Shown: positions 25,158-34,729 of the stretch, in pieces
How positions within the stretch are numbered: the first letter of the stretch is position 1
Layout of the letters: the number at the start of each line of letters is the position of its first letter
Source of the DNA: JBCCOW01 sp039025855
GTDB lineage: Bacteria; Planctomycetota; Phycisphaerae; Phycisphaerales; Phycisphaeraceae
Assembly: GCA_039025855.1 (NCBI GenBank)
Contig: JBCCNL010000008.1
Location: 1 to 64,000, forward strand
Length of the DNA: 64,000 nt
Reading direction: 5' to 3'
The notes under the pieces: model-generated
Database searches by the model: none
Seen by the model: only the letters and a program-made list of their open reading frames with translations
Told to the model about the DNA's origin: nothing
Position numbers and translations under genes: made by a program

Positions 25158-27659
25158 ATGTCCGCACCCCAGGCTCTCCAAACCCCGGCCGCAGCACCCG
25201 CGTCCACCCGCACGCTGCACCTGATCTGCCAGTCGCACCTCGACCCGGTCTGGCTCTGGCCGGTGCGCGACGGGATCGCCGAAGCGTTGACCACGATGCA
25301 GAGCGCCGTCGATCGGGCCGAAGAGTTCCCGCAGTTCAAGTACACACGCTCGTCCGCCGCGACCTATCGCTGGCTTGAGAAGATGGACCCCCGGCTGTTC
25401 GCTCGGGTGAAGCGGCTGATCGATGAAGGCCGGTGGGAGGTTGTCGGCGGGTGGGTGGAACAGCCCGACTGCAACCTGCCCTCGGGCGAGAGCTTTATTC
25501 GTCAGGCGTGGTGTGCCAAGCGGTATCTGCGTGAGACCTTCGGTGAGCGCGGCGTGAGCAAGGTCGCCTACGTGCCCGACTCGTTCGGCCACGCCGGCGG
25601 GCTGCCACAGCTCCTGCGTGCGACCGGGTTCGAGGCGTACGCCTTCATGCGCCCTTACCCGCAGGACCACGACGGGATCGCGCCGCTGTTCCAGTGGGAG
25701 TCGCCCGACGGCTCGCGCGTGCTGGGCATCCACATCGTGCACGGCTATTCGCAGTCCTACGCGTCGACCGCCGACGACATCGAGGCCTCGATCCGCAAGG
25801 CCGTCGATGGCAGCTTCGCGCCGGGCTTCTCCAACGGGATCATGTGGCTGGGCGTTGGCAACCACGGCGGGTCACTCACGCGGGAACACCTCGAGCGTGT
25901 GCTGTCGATGCAGGGCGACGAGACCCTGCCGGAGCTGCGGTTCAGCACGGTGGCGGACTTCATCGCGGCGGCCCGCGAAGAAGCGGCGTTCGCCGACCTG
26001 CCCGTGTGGAAGGGCGAGATCGGTTACCCGTTCCGTGGCTGCTACTCGGCCACGGGCGAGGTCAAGGCCGACAACCGCGCCGGGCAGGCCGGACTGTTCG
26101 GGGCAGAGGCGTTGGCAGCGCTGCGGGGTGTCTCGGACCAGAACCTCGGCGAGGCGTGGTGGAAGCTGGCGTTCAACCAGTTCCACGACATCCTCGCGGG
26201 CACCTGCACGAGCAACACGCAGGACGAAACCCGGCGACGCTACGGCTACATCCTGGACACCGCCGAAGAGACGCGCTTCGAGCACGCCGTGTCCATTGCT
26301 CGCGGGGTCGACACCACCGGCGAGCGCGGCGTGGTCTGCGTTGTGAACCCGCTGCCGTGGGCGCGTCAGGCTTTGATCGCTTACGACACGTTCACCGAGC
26401 CGCACGGCATCCACCGCATCACGCACCTCGAGAGCCAGGATGGTCGGACGATCTACCCCGTGCAGTGGCAGCAGTCGCACGCCAATTTCGGGCCCTGGGG
26501 CATGAACTGGAAGAAGCTCACGGCGCTGATGGATGTCCCGGCCGGCGGTCACGCGGTTTACCGAATCGCGGACGAACCGATCGCGTCGCAGGGCGTCGGG
26601 GGCGATGAGGTGGACGAGTCGAACCCACAGTTCGCCGGGCGTGGGAACCAGGCGGCGCGGGGTCCGATCGCCGTCACGAAAGACCACGCGGTACCGAGCT
26701 TGAAGACGCCTTCGGGTGCAGAGTTGTTGGAGATGCCGGTCGATTTCGTGGTGCTCGACGACCCCTCGGACACGTGGGGCATGGAAGTCGAATCGCTGGA
26801 CAACGTCGTGGGTGAGCCCGAGAGGGTCGGGAGCCAGGTGCTGGAGTCCGGGCCGGTGTTGACGACGGTCCGGCAGAAGTGGAGATGGAACCGCTCGGAG
26901 GTCTGGCTGGATGCGACGACGTACACCGGTGTGCCTGGCGTCGAGCTGACCGTGAAGGCGTTGTGGCTGGAAGCGCGGCAGACGCTGAAGCTGCGGGTCC
27001 GCACGCACGCCACGGGCAAGTATGTCGCGGCGCGGATGCCTGCGGAGGTGGTGACCCGCCCGGCCGACGGGAACGAGTACGCCTGCCACGGCTGGCTGGC
27101 GATGGAAGCTGACATCGCTGGGAAGCCGGTCACGCTCGGGCTGATGAACACGTCGAGCCACAGCTACGACGCGAAGCCTGGCCAGTTGCGGATGATTGTC
27201 GCGCGGGCGGTGCCGCACGCCGAGCACCCGCCGTTCTTCTACAAAGACCTGAGCAACCAGCCGCTGCTGGATCAGGGCTGGCTGACGCGCCGGTTCGGGC
27301 TGCTGGCGACCGACGGCGGCTGGGAAGCGGCTGGGTTGGAACGCCGGGCGATGGAGTTGGAGGTGCCCGTCGAGGTCGTGCCCGACTCGGGGCACCCGGG
27401 GACGCGCGCGTGGAGCGAGCCGGGCCTGAGCGTCGAGCCGGCGGGCGTGGCGGTCCACGCGGTTCGGCCGTCGGCATCGGGCGAGGGTCTGGTCGTCCGT
27501 CTTCAAGAACTCACGGGCCAGCCGACCGATGCCCAGCTCCGATGGCAGGGCGGTCAGGTCACCCAGACGCTCCAGCCCTGGGAACTCGTGACCCTCCGGC
27601 TGCAAGGGGAGGGCGCGGCGCTCACCGGCGAGAGGCTGACCCCGGAGGACTTCGAGTGA
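25158..27659 (+). CDS. GH38 alpha-mannosidase
   Basis: 833 residues, cytoplasmic (no signal). The metal site is SHLDPVWLWP (His27, Asp29), the nucleophile motif YVPDSFGHAGGLPQLL (Asp141), and the third metal-site region FNQFHDILAGT. A three-helix bundle and a long C-terminal beta region follow, as in bacterial GH38 enzymes. These hydrolyse alpha-mannosidic bonds of oligosaccharides. An in-frame GTG at 25116 overlaps the previous gene. ATG 25158 is preferred because residues before it are not conserved. It is co-oriented with the GH151-like gene and probably in the same operon, suggesting intracellular breakdown of a mixed fucose/mannose oligosaccharide (inference). Confidence 0.93.
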   Translation: MSAPQALQTPAAAPASTRTLHLICQSHLDPVWLWPVRDGIAEALTTMQSAVDRAEEFPQFKYTRSSAATYRWLEKMDPRLFARVKRLIDEGRWEVVGGWVEQPDCNLPSGESFIRQAWCAKRYLRETFGERGVSKVAYVPDSFGHAGGLPQLLRATGFEAYAFMRPYPQDHDGIAPLFQWESPDGSRVLGIHIVHGYSQSYASTADDIEASIRKAVDGSFAPGFSNGIMWLGVGNHGGSLTREHLERVLSMQGDETLPELRFSTVADFIAAAREEAAFADLPVWKGEIGYPFRGCYSATGEVKADNRAGQAGLFGAEALAALRGVSDQNLGEAWWKLAFNQFHDILAGTCTSNTQDETRRRYGYILDTAEETRFEHAVSIARGVDTTGERGVVCVVNPLPWARQALIAYDTFTEPHGIHRITHLESQDGRTIYPVQWQQSHANFGPWGMNWKKLTALMDVPAGGHAVYRIADEPIASQGVGGDEVDESNPQFAGRGNQAARGPIAVTKDHAVPSLKTPSGAELLEMPVDFVVLDDPSDTWGMEVESLDNVVGEPERVGSQVLESGPVLTTVRQKWRWNRSEVWLDATTYTGVPGVELTVKALWLEARQTLKLRVRTHATGKYVAARMPAEVVTRPADGNEYACHGWLAMEADIAGKPVTLGLMNTSSHSYDAKPGQLRMIVARAVPHAEHPPFFYKDLSNQPLLDQGWLTRRFGLLATDGGWEAAGLERRAMELEVPVEVVPDSGHPGTRAWSEPGLSVEPAGVAVHAVRPSASGEGLVVRLQELTGQPTDAQLRWQGGQVTQTLQPWELVTLRLQGEGAALTGERLTPEDFE

Positions 27660-27750
27660 GTCGAGCCCGGCCCGGCCACAGGGAAAACCTCGTACAGATC
27701 GGGACTTAGACCGCCAAATCTGCGTCCGGCTCGGCGGGATAAAAAACCCG

Positions 27751-27788
27751 TATAATCCGCTTTTTTGATCTATTATCACGAAATAATA
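27751..27788 (+). promoter_or_regulatory. -10 element and downstream inverted repeat before the large GH gene
   Basis: A perfect TATAAT lies at 27751-27756, without a convincing -35. At 27771-27788 TATTAT and ATAATA form perfect 6-bp arms around CACGAA. That is about +8 to +25 from the expected start, a classic operator place for a LacI-type repressor. The stretch is strikingly AT-rich in a GC-rich neighbourhood. Confidence 0.5.
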
Positions 27789-27847
27789 TGATATTTATGC
27801 CCTCTCCTCCGTTCCTGTGTTTGAATAACACCGCTTCACCGAGCTCA

Positions 27848-30800
27848 ATGCCCATGATCCACACCCTCCGCCTGCACCGTGCTTTCGTGCTCTTCCTCTT
27901 GGCCGTCTGTGTCGCCTTGCCGGGACGGGCTGAGGCCTCGACCGAACCGCAAAGCCTGATCGGCGACGCCCCGTTCTCGGGTTCGTCCGTGCACCGGCCA
28001 AGCCCCGACGCCGCGGCGGACCGGAAGCTGTCGGTCGACCACCCCGCGTTTGACCAGGCCTGGGAAGTCGACGTCTTGGTCAAGCCCGAAAAGGTGCACC
28101 AGACGCAGATCAGCAGCCGGAGCCGGGGCGATATCCGGGCCGGCGATACGGTCGTCGTCGATTTCTGGGCCCGCCGGACCGACGGCATCCCGCAGCCCGG
28201 GCAGGGCTCGATCTACATCCAACTCGGTGCCCCGCCCTTCACGCCGCAGCAGCACAAGGTCATTACCTTCGGCCCCAACTGGAAGCATTACCAGCTCAAT
28301 TTCGAAGCCAGGCGTGACTACGCCAAGGGCGACCTGCTGTTCAACATCCTGCTGGGGTACCAGATCCAGACCGTGCAGATCGGTGGGCTGCGGGTGCTCA
28401 ATCACGGCCAATCGGTCGATGCCAACGACCTCCGCAAGATTTACAAGCCTCAACCGATCCGTGACGGCTTCGAGGGCAACTGGCAGCCGATGCCGCCTGT
28501 GCCCAAACGCCACCCCACCAACCGCACCGGGCAGCTCCCCGAGGGCTGGGTCGAAGACTCGGTTTGGAAGGGCGCGAATGTCGATGTCCACGTCGAGCCC
28601 TATCAGGACAACCCGTTCGCCGGCGAGACGTCGATGCGCATCGTGGTCGATCAGATCCGTGACCAGCGCGTGCAGATCAACCGGCTCGAGGTCCCGCTGT
28701 ATCCCAAGTACTTCACGCGCATCCGTCTGGCCGTGCGCAGCCTCGCGGCGTCGCGCGTGAAGTTCACGCTGCAGAAGAACGGCAGCCCCTGGACGACCTA
28801 CTGGGAGAGCCTGGCGGTCGCCGCGCCGGAGTGGCGCGAGGTCAGCTACATCGTCCCGCCCTCGGCTGTCGATCCCAGCGCAAGGTTCATGATCGTCTTC
28901 AATCAGCCCGGTGAGCTGGAGCTCGATGACCTGCGGATCGATTACCTCGATCCGAACGACGTGGAGACCGGCTCGTTTGACGGCAACCTGCTGCCGAGCT
29001 CGCGGTTCCCTGGCGGGCCCACGACGCCTTGGGTCTACCAGCCGCTGGAGGATCCGAACCACGGCTACGACGCCGACCCGTCGCAGATCGGGCCCAGCGG
29101 GATGCCATCGCTGAAGATCACCCCGAACCTGGAGCCGGGCGGTCGCCCGATGGCTCAGCTCACCGTGCCGTTCTTCGGCAAGCACGCGGCGGAACACACC
29201 TTCAGCGTCTGGGCCAAGGGCAGCCAGCCCGGCCAGCTCGTGCACTTGCGCATGGGCCCGACCAACGAGCAGCTCTGGGTCGACCCCTGGCAGCAGAACA
29301 TCAACCTCACCACGGAGTGGAAGCGGTACGACCTGACGGTGAAGCTGCCGTTCACCGAAGAGGGCTTCTACATCGCTCGGCTGACTACCCACGACCCGCA
29401 CGCTTTTTGGATGGATCAGGCCCAGGTGGTGCTCGGTAGCGAGCCCGGTGAATACACGCCCGTCGATGAAGTCGAACTCGGGCTGCGGCAGGCTGTGAAC
29501 TACGGGGTGCACTTCCTGGGCAAGCCGTTAACGTTCGATGCGGTCGCGATCGGCGATGCCCCCGAAGGTGCGAAGCTCGTGGTCAAGGTGGAAGACATCA
29601 ACGACAAGACCGTTGAGCTGGACCCGATCCCGCTCGAGGAGATCAACGCGCAGGGGTTTGTGATCCAGCCCGTTACGGTGGACCCGCAGGGCTTGGCACC
29701 TTTGGGTGTCTACCGCATTGAAGCGGTGGTTCAGGATGCGGAAGGCGATGAGCTATCGTCGCCGACGGAGATCGTCGTTGCCCGAGTGCGTGAGCCGAAG
29801 CTGGCGGGGCAGCGTGTGCCCGACTCGCCTTTTGGGGTCCACATCGTCGGCACGCCCGAGCAGGCCAAGCTCGCGCGGGATATGGGCTTCAAGTGGGTCC
29901 GGATGAACTACGGCATCCAGTGGCGGACCGTTGAGCCCGAGGAAGGCGTGTGGGACTTCTCGGCGATCGATCCGCGCATCGACGCGTTCGAAGAGAACGA
30001 CCTCATGATCCTGGTTGCGCTGGGGGGCGTGCCCAAGCGGCAGTCCACCGCACCGGAGGGCTTCCGGGGTTGGTTAGACCGGAACTTCGTACCCAAGGAC
30101 ATCGATGCGTTTGCTGAGTACACCAGGCGTGTCGCCAAGCATTACCGTGGCCGTATCCAGCACTACGAGGTGTGGAACGAACCGTTCCTGCCGAAATTCC
30201 TCATCCGAGATTATGTCGATGGGCGTTTCGTGCACGGCACACCTGCGCAGTACGTCGAGATGCAGCACAAGGCGTATGCAGCCATGAAGTCGGTCGCGCC
30301 CGAGACCGTGGTGATGTGGAACGCCGGGCCACACTACGACGAGGCCTGGAACCGCGAGGTGGTGGACCTGGGCATCCGTCGGTCCGTCGACATCCTGACC
30401 TTCCACCTCTACACCAACACCGTGCTGGGCACGCCCAACGACGCGGCCGACCGTGCGATTACCGCAACCCGCGAACTGTGGACCGGCTCGGATCAGATCA
30501 CCGAGATCTGGAATTCCGAAGGCGGAGCCTCGGGCAACGACCCCATGGCCACCCGCATCACCCCGCCGCTCGGCCGGCGTGATCACAACCGGCTCTACGC
30601 CGAACACGTCACGCGGTACTACCTGTCCCATCTCGTAAACGGAGCGAAGAACTTCTTCCTCTACCACCTCAATGGCTACAGCCACTTCAACCCCAGCTAC
30701 GACTACATGAACCACGACGGGTCGGTGTCGTTCCCGCTGGTGGCGATCTCCAACATGGCGTGGCACCTTGAGGCTAAGCCGTTCAAGCAGACCCACGACC

Positions 30801-31039
30801 TGGGCCGCGGCCTGTTTGTGCACGAGTTCGCCGGTGCCGATGAGACGGTCTTTGTGCTGAGCAGCACTGGATCGGCGTTGTTCGAGCTGGAGTCGCTGCC
30901 CGCCGGCACAAGCTTGTCTGATCTCTACGGCAACGCGATCGAGCTGCCCGCCAAGATCAGGACCAGCGTGTCATACCTCCGCGTATCGACCACCGGTGCC
31001 GACGCGGTGCTTCAAGCCGTGCGGGCCGCCGCTCCCTGA
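27848..31039 (+). CDS. Large exported clan GH-A glycoside hydrolase with several binding modules
   Basis: 1063 residues. ATG 27848 gives a clean signal peptide (RAFVLFLLAVCVALPGRAEA). ATG 27788 also is in frame but overlaps the operator-like repeat. Three beta-sandwich modules follow (about 60-190, 200-365 and 375-555), each with a galactose-binding-like look (GDTVVVDFWARR, TRIRLAVRSLAASRVKFTLQ, HTFSVWAKGSQPGQLVHLRM). After a linker beta domain, the barrel starts at SPFGVHIVGTPEQAKLA. The acid/base candidate is Glu778 in WNEPFLPKF and the nucleophile candidate is Glu891 in IWNSEGGAS. It is a paralogue of the 896-residue enzyme at 16372-19062 with one module more. The substrate is unknown. The gene just downstream is the TAG-split one. 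Confidence 0.85.
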   Translation: MPMIHTLRLHRAFVLFLLAVCVALPGRAEASTEPQSLIGDAPFSGSSVHRPSPDAAADRKLSVDHPAFDQAWEVDVLVKPEKVHQTQISSRSRGDIRAGDTVVVDFWARRTDGIPQPGQGSIYIQLGAPPFTPQQHKVITFGPNWKHYQLNFEARRDYAKGDLLFNILLGYQIQTVQIGGLRVLNHGQSVDANDLRKIYKPQPIRDGFEGNWQPMPPVPKRHPTNRTGQLPEGWVEDSVWKGANVDVHVEPYQDNPFAGETSMRIVVDQIRDQRVQINRLEVPLYPKYFTRIRLAVRSLAASRVKFTLQKNGSPWTTYWESLAVAAPEWREVSYIVPPSAVDPSARFMIVFNQPGELELDDLRIDYLDPNDVETGSFDGNLLPSSRFPGGPTTPWVYQPLEDPNHGYDADPSQIGPSGMPSLKITPNLEPGGRPMAQLTVPFFGKHAAEHTFSVWAKGSQPGQLVHLRMGPTNEQLWVDPWQQNINLTTEWKRYDLTVKLPFTEEGFYIARLTTHDPHAFWMDQAQVVLGSEPGEYTPVDEVELGLRQAVNYGVHFLGKPLTFDAVAIGDAPEGAKLVVKVEDINDKTVELDPIPLEEINAQGFVIQPVTVDPQGLAPLGVYRIEAVVQDAEGDELSSPTEIVVARVREPKLAGQRVPDSPFGVHIVGTPEQAKLARDMGFKWVRMNYGIQWRTVEPEEGVWDFSAIDPRIDAFEENDLMILVALGGVPKRQSTAPEGFRGWLDRNFVPKDIDAFAEYTRRVAKHYRGRIQHYEVWNEPFLPKFLIRDYVDGRFVHGTPAQYVEMQHKAYAAMKSVAPETVVMWNAGPHYDEAWNREVVDLGIRRSVDILTFHLYTNTVLGTPNDAADRAITATRELWTGSDQITEIWNSEGGASGNDPMATRITPPLGRRDHNRLYAEHVTRYYLSHLVNGAKNFFLYHLNGYSHFNPSYDYMNHDGSVSFPLVAISNMAWHLEAKPFKQTHDLGRGLFVHEFAGADETVFVLSSTGSALFELESLPAGTSLSDLYGNAIELPAKIRTSVSYLRVSTTGADAVLQAVRAAAP

Positions 31040-31077
31040 CCTGAACCCTGCCCGACAGATCACCCAGGAGTGTTGAC

Positions 31078-33354
31078 ATGGCGACTGGTCTAAGCCCCAG
31101 GGTGGAATCCCTGCAAGCCCACCTGGCTGCACGGGGGCTTTCCGCCTCGATCGCAATCCGGCGCTACCGCCCGGACACGCCGCACTGTGAGGAAACTGTC
31201 GCGTACCCGCTCGATGACTCACAAGGCGTGGCCGAACTGGCGGGCTACCGGTTGGCATGGGATGTCGAGGGGTTGGATCGAGAAGGCGCAGGTCTCCTCG
31301 GCCGACTGGTGGTCCGTGTCGAGCAGGCCGGCGATATGCCGATCTCAGTCGGGCTCTGCCTCGGGGTTGGTGACTGGCGACGCAGTGATTACCTCGTCAT
31401 GCCCTCAGCGGTTTATGCAGGCAACCGCTTCCGGTCTCGCCGGATCGCTTACCCACCCCAGGCCACGGAGCCCGAAGACCTCGGCCTCGAGGCCGAGCCG
31501 CTGATCACCGACGTGCCGAGGCTCGAGCTGACCGGCGACTCGATGGTCCAGCAGAAGGCGGGCGATCTGGGAACACCCGCGATCGGCATCCGCCGCGCCG
31601 ATGACCAGCTCGGTCTCTGGCTGCTCGGGCCGCAACGCACCGCATGGGGCGAGTGTGTCTACGACGCCGCCGAGACGTTTCCGAAGCCCGTCGGGAACGA
31701 CCCGGGTACCCTCCGGCTTGGCGTCTGGGCCCCCGGCGTTCGGCACGACACACGCTACGAGCACTGCTCGACGGACTACCCCTCGGAAGACCGCGGCTTG
31801 AACCCGCAGACCGGCGATGCGATCACGCTCGACTTTGCGGTGCACCTCTTGGACAGCCCCGGCGTGCCCGATCTGTTCGCGCACTTCCGCACGATCCGCA
31901 AGACCGTTGAGCCGCCGAAGCCAGCCCGGCACGACACGCCAGTCTCCGAGGCCTACCGCCTGGTCGCCGAGAAGACGGCGAAGCAGAACTGGATCGAGTA
32001 CGACGACGTGAGCTATCTCGGAGTGGGGCGGTCGCGGGCTCACCCGACCACCTAGCAGCCCGGCTGGGTTGGCGGGCTGCAGAACACGCTGCCCTTGCTG
32101 CGCACCGGCGATGCGGCGACGCTTGAGAAGGTCGGCAAGACGTTCGACTTCGCCACTGGTCCGGGCCAAACGCCGAGCGGCCTCTTTTACGGTCGTCACG
32201 GAACGGAAGGCTACAACGGGGACCTGTTCGGCCGGCAAGGAACATGGCATCTCACTCGCAAGTCTGCCGATGCGCTCTACTTCCTGGTCAAGCAGCTCGC
32301 GGTGTGGCGGGAACGCGTCGGCGAGCCAAAGCAGGCCTGGATGGATGGCGTAACCCGGTGTGCCAACGCCTTCGTCACGCTGTGGCGGCGTCACTGCCAG
32401 TTCGGGCACTTCGTCGATCACGACACCCTCGACATGCGGGTCGCCCACTCCGGCTCGGCCGGGGTCGCCCCCGCGGGGCTCGCGCTGCTCGCCCGTGACC
32501 TCGATCGCCCGGGGTATCTCGACGTGGCCAAGGCGGCGGTCCGTGATCAAGACGAACGCTATGTCCGACACGGCTACACCACCGGTGGGCCTGGCGAGGC
32601 CTGTCAGTGCCCCGACTCCGAGTCCAACTTCGCGCAGCTCGAGTCGGCGGTCGTGTTGCATGAGGTCACGGGTGAGCCCGAGTTGCTCGAGGTCGCGCGC
32701 CGCGCTGCCGACCTCGCCGCATCCTGGTGCCTCAGCTATGACTACGACTTTCCCAAGACCAGCGAGTTCGGCAGGTATAACCTTCCGTCGGTGGGCGGTG
32801 TCTTCGCCAACGCCCAGAACAAGCACGGGGCGCCGGGCATCTGCACCTTCTCCGGAGACAGCCTGCTCAAGCTCTACCGGGCGACGGGTGAGCGCGGCTA
32901 TCTCGAACTCCTGGCCGACATCGCCCGCTGCATGCCCTGGTGTGTCAGCCGTCCCGGACGACAGATCAAGGCCAACAACGGCGAGCTCCATCCCGTGGGC
33001 TGGATCAACGAACGGCTCAACACCAGCGACTGGGACCACAACGTCGGCGGCATCTTCTTCGGTGACTGCTGGTGCGAGGCGGCGTTCATGCTCAGCGCCA
33101 CCGAGGTCCCCAGTGTGTACATCGACCTGGCCCGGCAGACACTCGTCAGCCTTGACCACCTCGCGATTGAAGCCGTGCGGTGGGACGCCACGGGCGTGAG
33201 GTTCACCCTGTCAAATCCCACCGGGTTCAACGCGAGCGCGGCGGTCCTGACGGATTGTGCGGCGACGCTGGCCGAACCGCTCGGGCATAGCCCGCTGTGT
33301 GGGGTCATTCGTGTCGAGGTCGCTGCGGGGGGCTCGATCGACCTGCGTTTCTAG
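31078..33354 (+). pseudogene. Alpha/alpha-barrel-like glycan enzyme interrupted by an in-frame TAG
   Basis: One frame of 758 codons, coherent on both sides of a single TAG at 32053-32055 (codon 326). Before it are 325 residues of beta-rich N-terminal domain (LVVRVEQAGDMPISVGLCL, then DAITLDFAVHLLDSPGVPDL). After it the frame continues as QPGWVGGLQNTLPLL and a helical domain with WMDGVTRCANAFVTLW, CQCPDSESNFAQLESAVVL, CTFSGDSLLKLYRATGERG and FFGDCWCEAAF. This looks like an (alpha/alpha)6 glycosidase or lyase of a family I cannot name. There is no signal peptide. The next internal ATG is far downstream, so the second half alone lacks a good start. TGG to TAG (Trp to stop) is the simplest cause. 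Sequencing error or programmed readthrough are alternatives. Confidence 0.75.
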
Positions 33355-33470
33355 CTGGCGGCGTGCGGCGGCTGCGGGCTCGAGGTCGGTCATCCGGGGG
33401 GCGGGTAGTCCACACCAGGGGATCGAGGCGAACCGATGGTTAACCGGATGTTCGCCCACGATATCCGAAT

Positions 33471-33511
33471 TATGACGTGATAGTTGACAAGTTACGACGT
33501 GACAATATAAT
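33471..33511 (+). promoter_or_regulatory. Consensus promoter and direct repeats before the cassette B LacI gene
   Basis: TTGACA (33484-33489) and TATAAT (33506-33511) are separated by 16 bp, both perfect consensus. Two related elements, TATGACGTGATA (33471-33482) and TACGACGTGACA (33492-33503), are spaced 21 bp apart, two helical turns, and the second fills the promoter spacer. They are good candidates for cooperative operators. Confidence 0.65.
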
Positions 33512-33547
33512 TCAAAGGCGACCACGAGAGTCACGTTTGCCTCTCGC

Positions 33548-34630
33548 ATGCCCACCCCCACAGCCGACAAGTACCCCATGCGAATCACCATGAAGGACAT
33601 TGCCGAAGACTGCGGCGTCTCCCGGGCCACCGTGAATCAGATCCTGGGCGGGCACGGCCACCGGTTCTCAGACAAGACCTGCAAGCTGGTCAATGACACC
33701 GCCAAACGCCTGGGCTTCCGGGTTAACGCCTCGGCCCGAGCGATCCGGACCGGCAAGTTCAACTGTGTCTCTCTGGTGCTCTCCGAAGCCGATCAGCTTG
33801 GCGTCATCCCCCGCGGCCTGCTCACCGGCATCGACCAACGCATGGCCGAGCGCGGCAAGCACCTCATGGTCTGCCACGCCCCGTCCCAGCCCGACCCCGC
33901 CGGCGAAACCACGACCGGCCTTTCCACGCTGATGAGCCAGGCCATGGTCGACGGCCACCTCATCGATGCCGCCTTCCGTCAGCCGGCCCCGTTTACCGAA
34001 CTCGGCGAGGACGGGATGCCCGTCATCTGGCTGCGTTGCGAGCGGGAGGCCGACTGTGTCTACACCGACGAACACCAGGCCGGCTACCTGGCCACCGAAC
34101 ACCTGCTCAGGTTCGGGCACACGCGGATCAGCGTCGTGCACGGGCGATCCGATGCGGTGTTCCTGCACCAGCGGCTGGCGGGCTACCGACAGGCCATGAC
34201 CGACGCGGGGCTCACGCCGCACGTCTGGAAGTTCCCCGACCCGCTCCACGCCGACTACCCCAAGCAGCAGGAGGGGCAGATCGACATGTATGGCCAACGC
34301 CTCACCGACGCCCGCGCCTGGTTGTCGACGCGTGAGCACCGGCCCACCGCCTGCTTTGCGGCATCGTCCGGCGACGCGCTGGGGATCCAGGCCGGCGCCC
34401 TGCAGTCCGGCCTCGCCCTGCCCCGTGACCTGTCTCTCATCACGGTCGACGACTTCTTCGTCAACCAGGGCTTCCCGATCACCACCGTCTTCACCAACAT
34501 GACCCGCCTCGGGCGCCAGGCCGGCGAAATGATGCTTACCAAGCTCGATCACCCCAAGCGTTCGCTCAAGCCCGTCGTCCAGCAATACAAGATCGTCGAA
34601 GGCCTGACCACCGGCCCACCCGCTGTCTGA
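33548..34630 (+). CDS. LacI-family transcriptional regulator (cassette B)
   Basis: 360 residues. The HTH begins with MRITMKDIAEDCGVSRATVN after a 10-residue head, and a second ATG at 33578 would remove that head. The effector domain has DGHLIDA, DDFFVNQGFPITTVF and ends in LTTGPPAV. It is closely similar in plan to the regulator at 21814-22899. It starts about 37 bp after a consensus promoter and heads a plus-strand operon: PEP-CTERM protein (99 bp on), pseudopilin, FAD-dependent oxidoreductase. Being the first gene with operator-like repeats in its own promoter implies autoregulation. Confidence 0.92.
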   Translation: MPTPTADKYPMRITMKDIAEDCGVSRATVNQILGGHGHRFSDKTCKLVNDTAKRLGFRVNASARAIRTGKFNCVSLVLSEADQLGVIPRGLLTGIDQRMAERGKHLMVCHAPSQPDPAGETTTGLSTLMSQAMVDGHLIDAAFRQPAPFTELGEDGMPVIWLRCEREADCVYTDEHQAGYLATEHLLRFGHTRISVVHGRSDAVFLHQRLAGYRQAMTDAGLTPHVWKFPDPLHADYPKQQEGQIDMYGQRLTDARAWLSTREHRPTACFAASSGDALGIQAGALQSGLALPRDLSLITVDDFFVNQGFPITTVFTNMTRLGRQAGEMMLTKLDHPKRSLKPVVQQYKIVEGLTTGPPAV

Positions 34631-34729
34631 AACGGTGGCCCGATTGCGGCTCCACCGACTCTTCTCGCCGGGTACTCCGCTCGGCATTTACCGATTGATT
34701 CTCACTCAACACCCTGGAGGAACGCATCT

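Noticed and set aside
25872..29512. Minus-strand frames of 555-635 codons opposite the GH38 and large GH genes
   Set aside because: Arg/Pro/Leu-rich shadows; the plus-strand genes have clear active-site motifs.
32053..32055. TAG read as pyrrolysine
   Set aside because: No sign of a pyrrolysine system, and the family is not known for it. A Trp-to-stop change or error is simpler.
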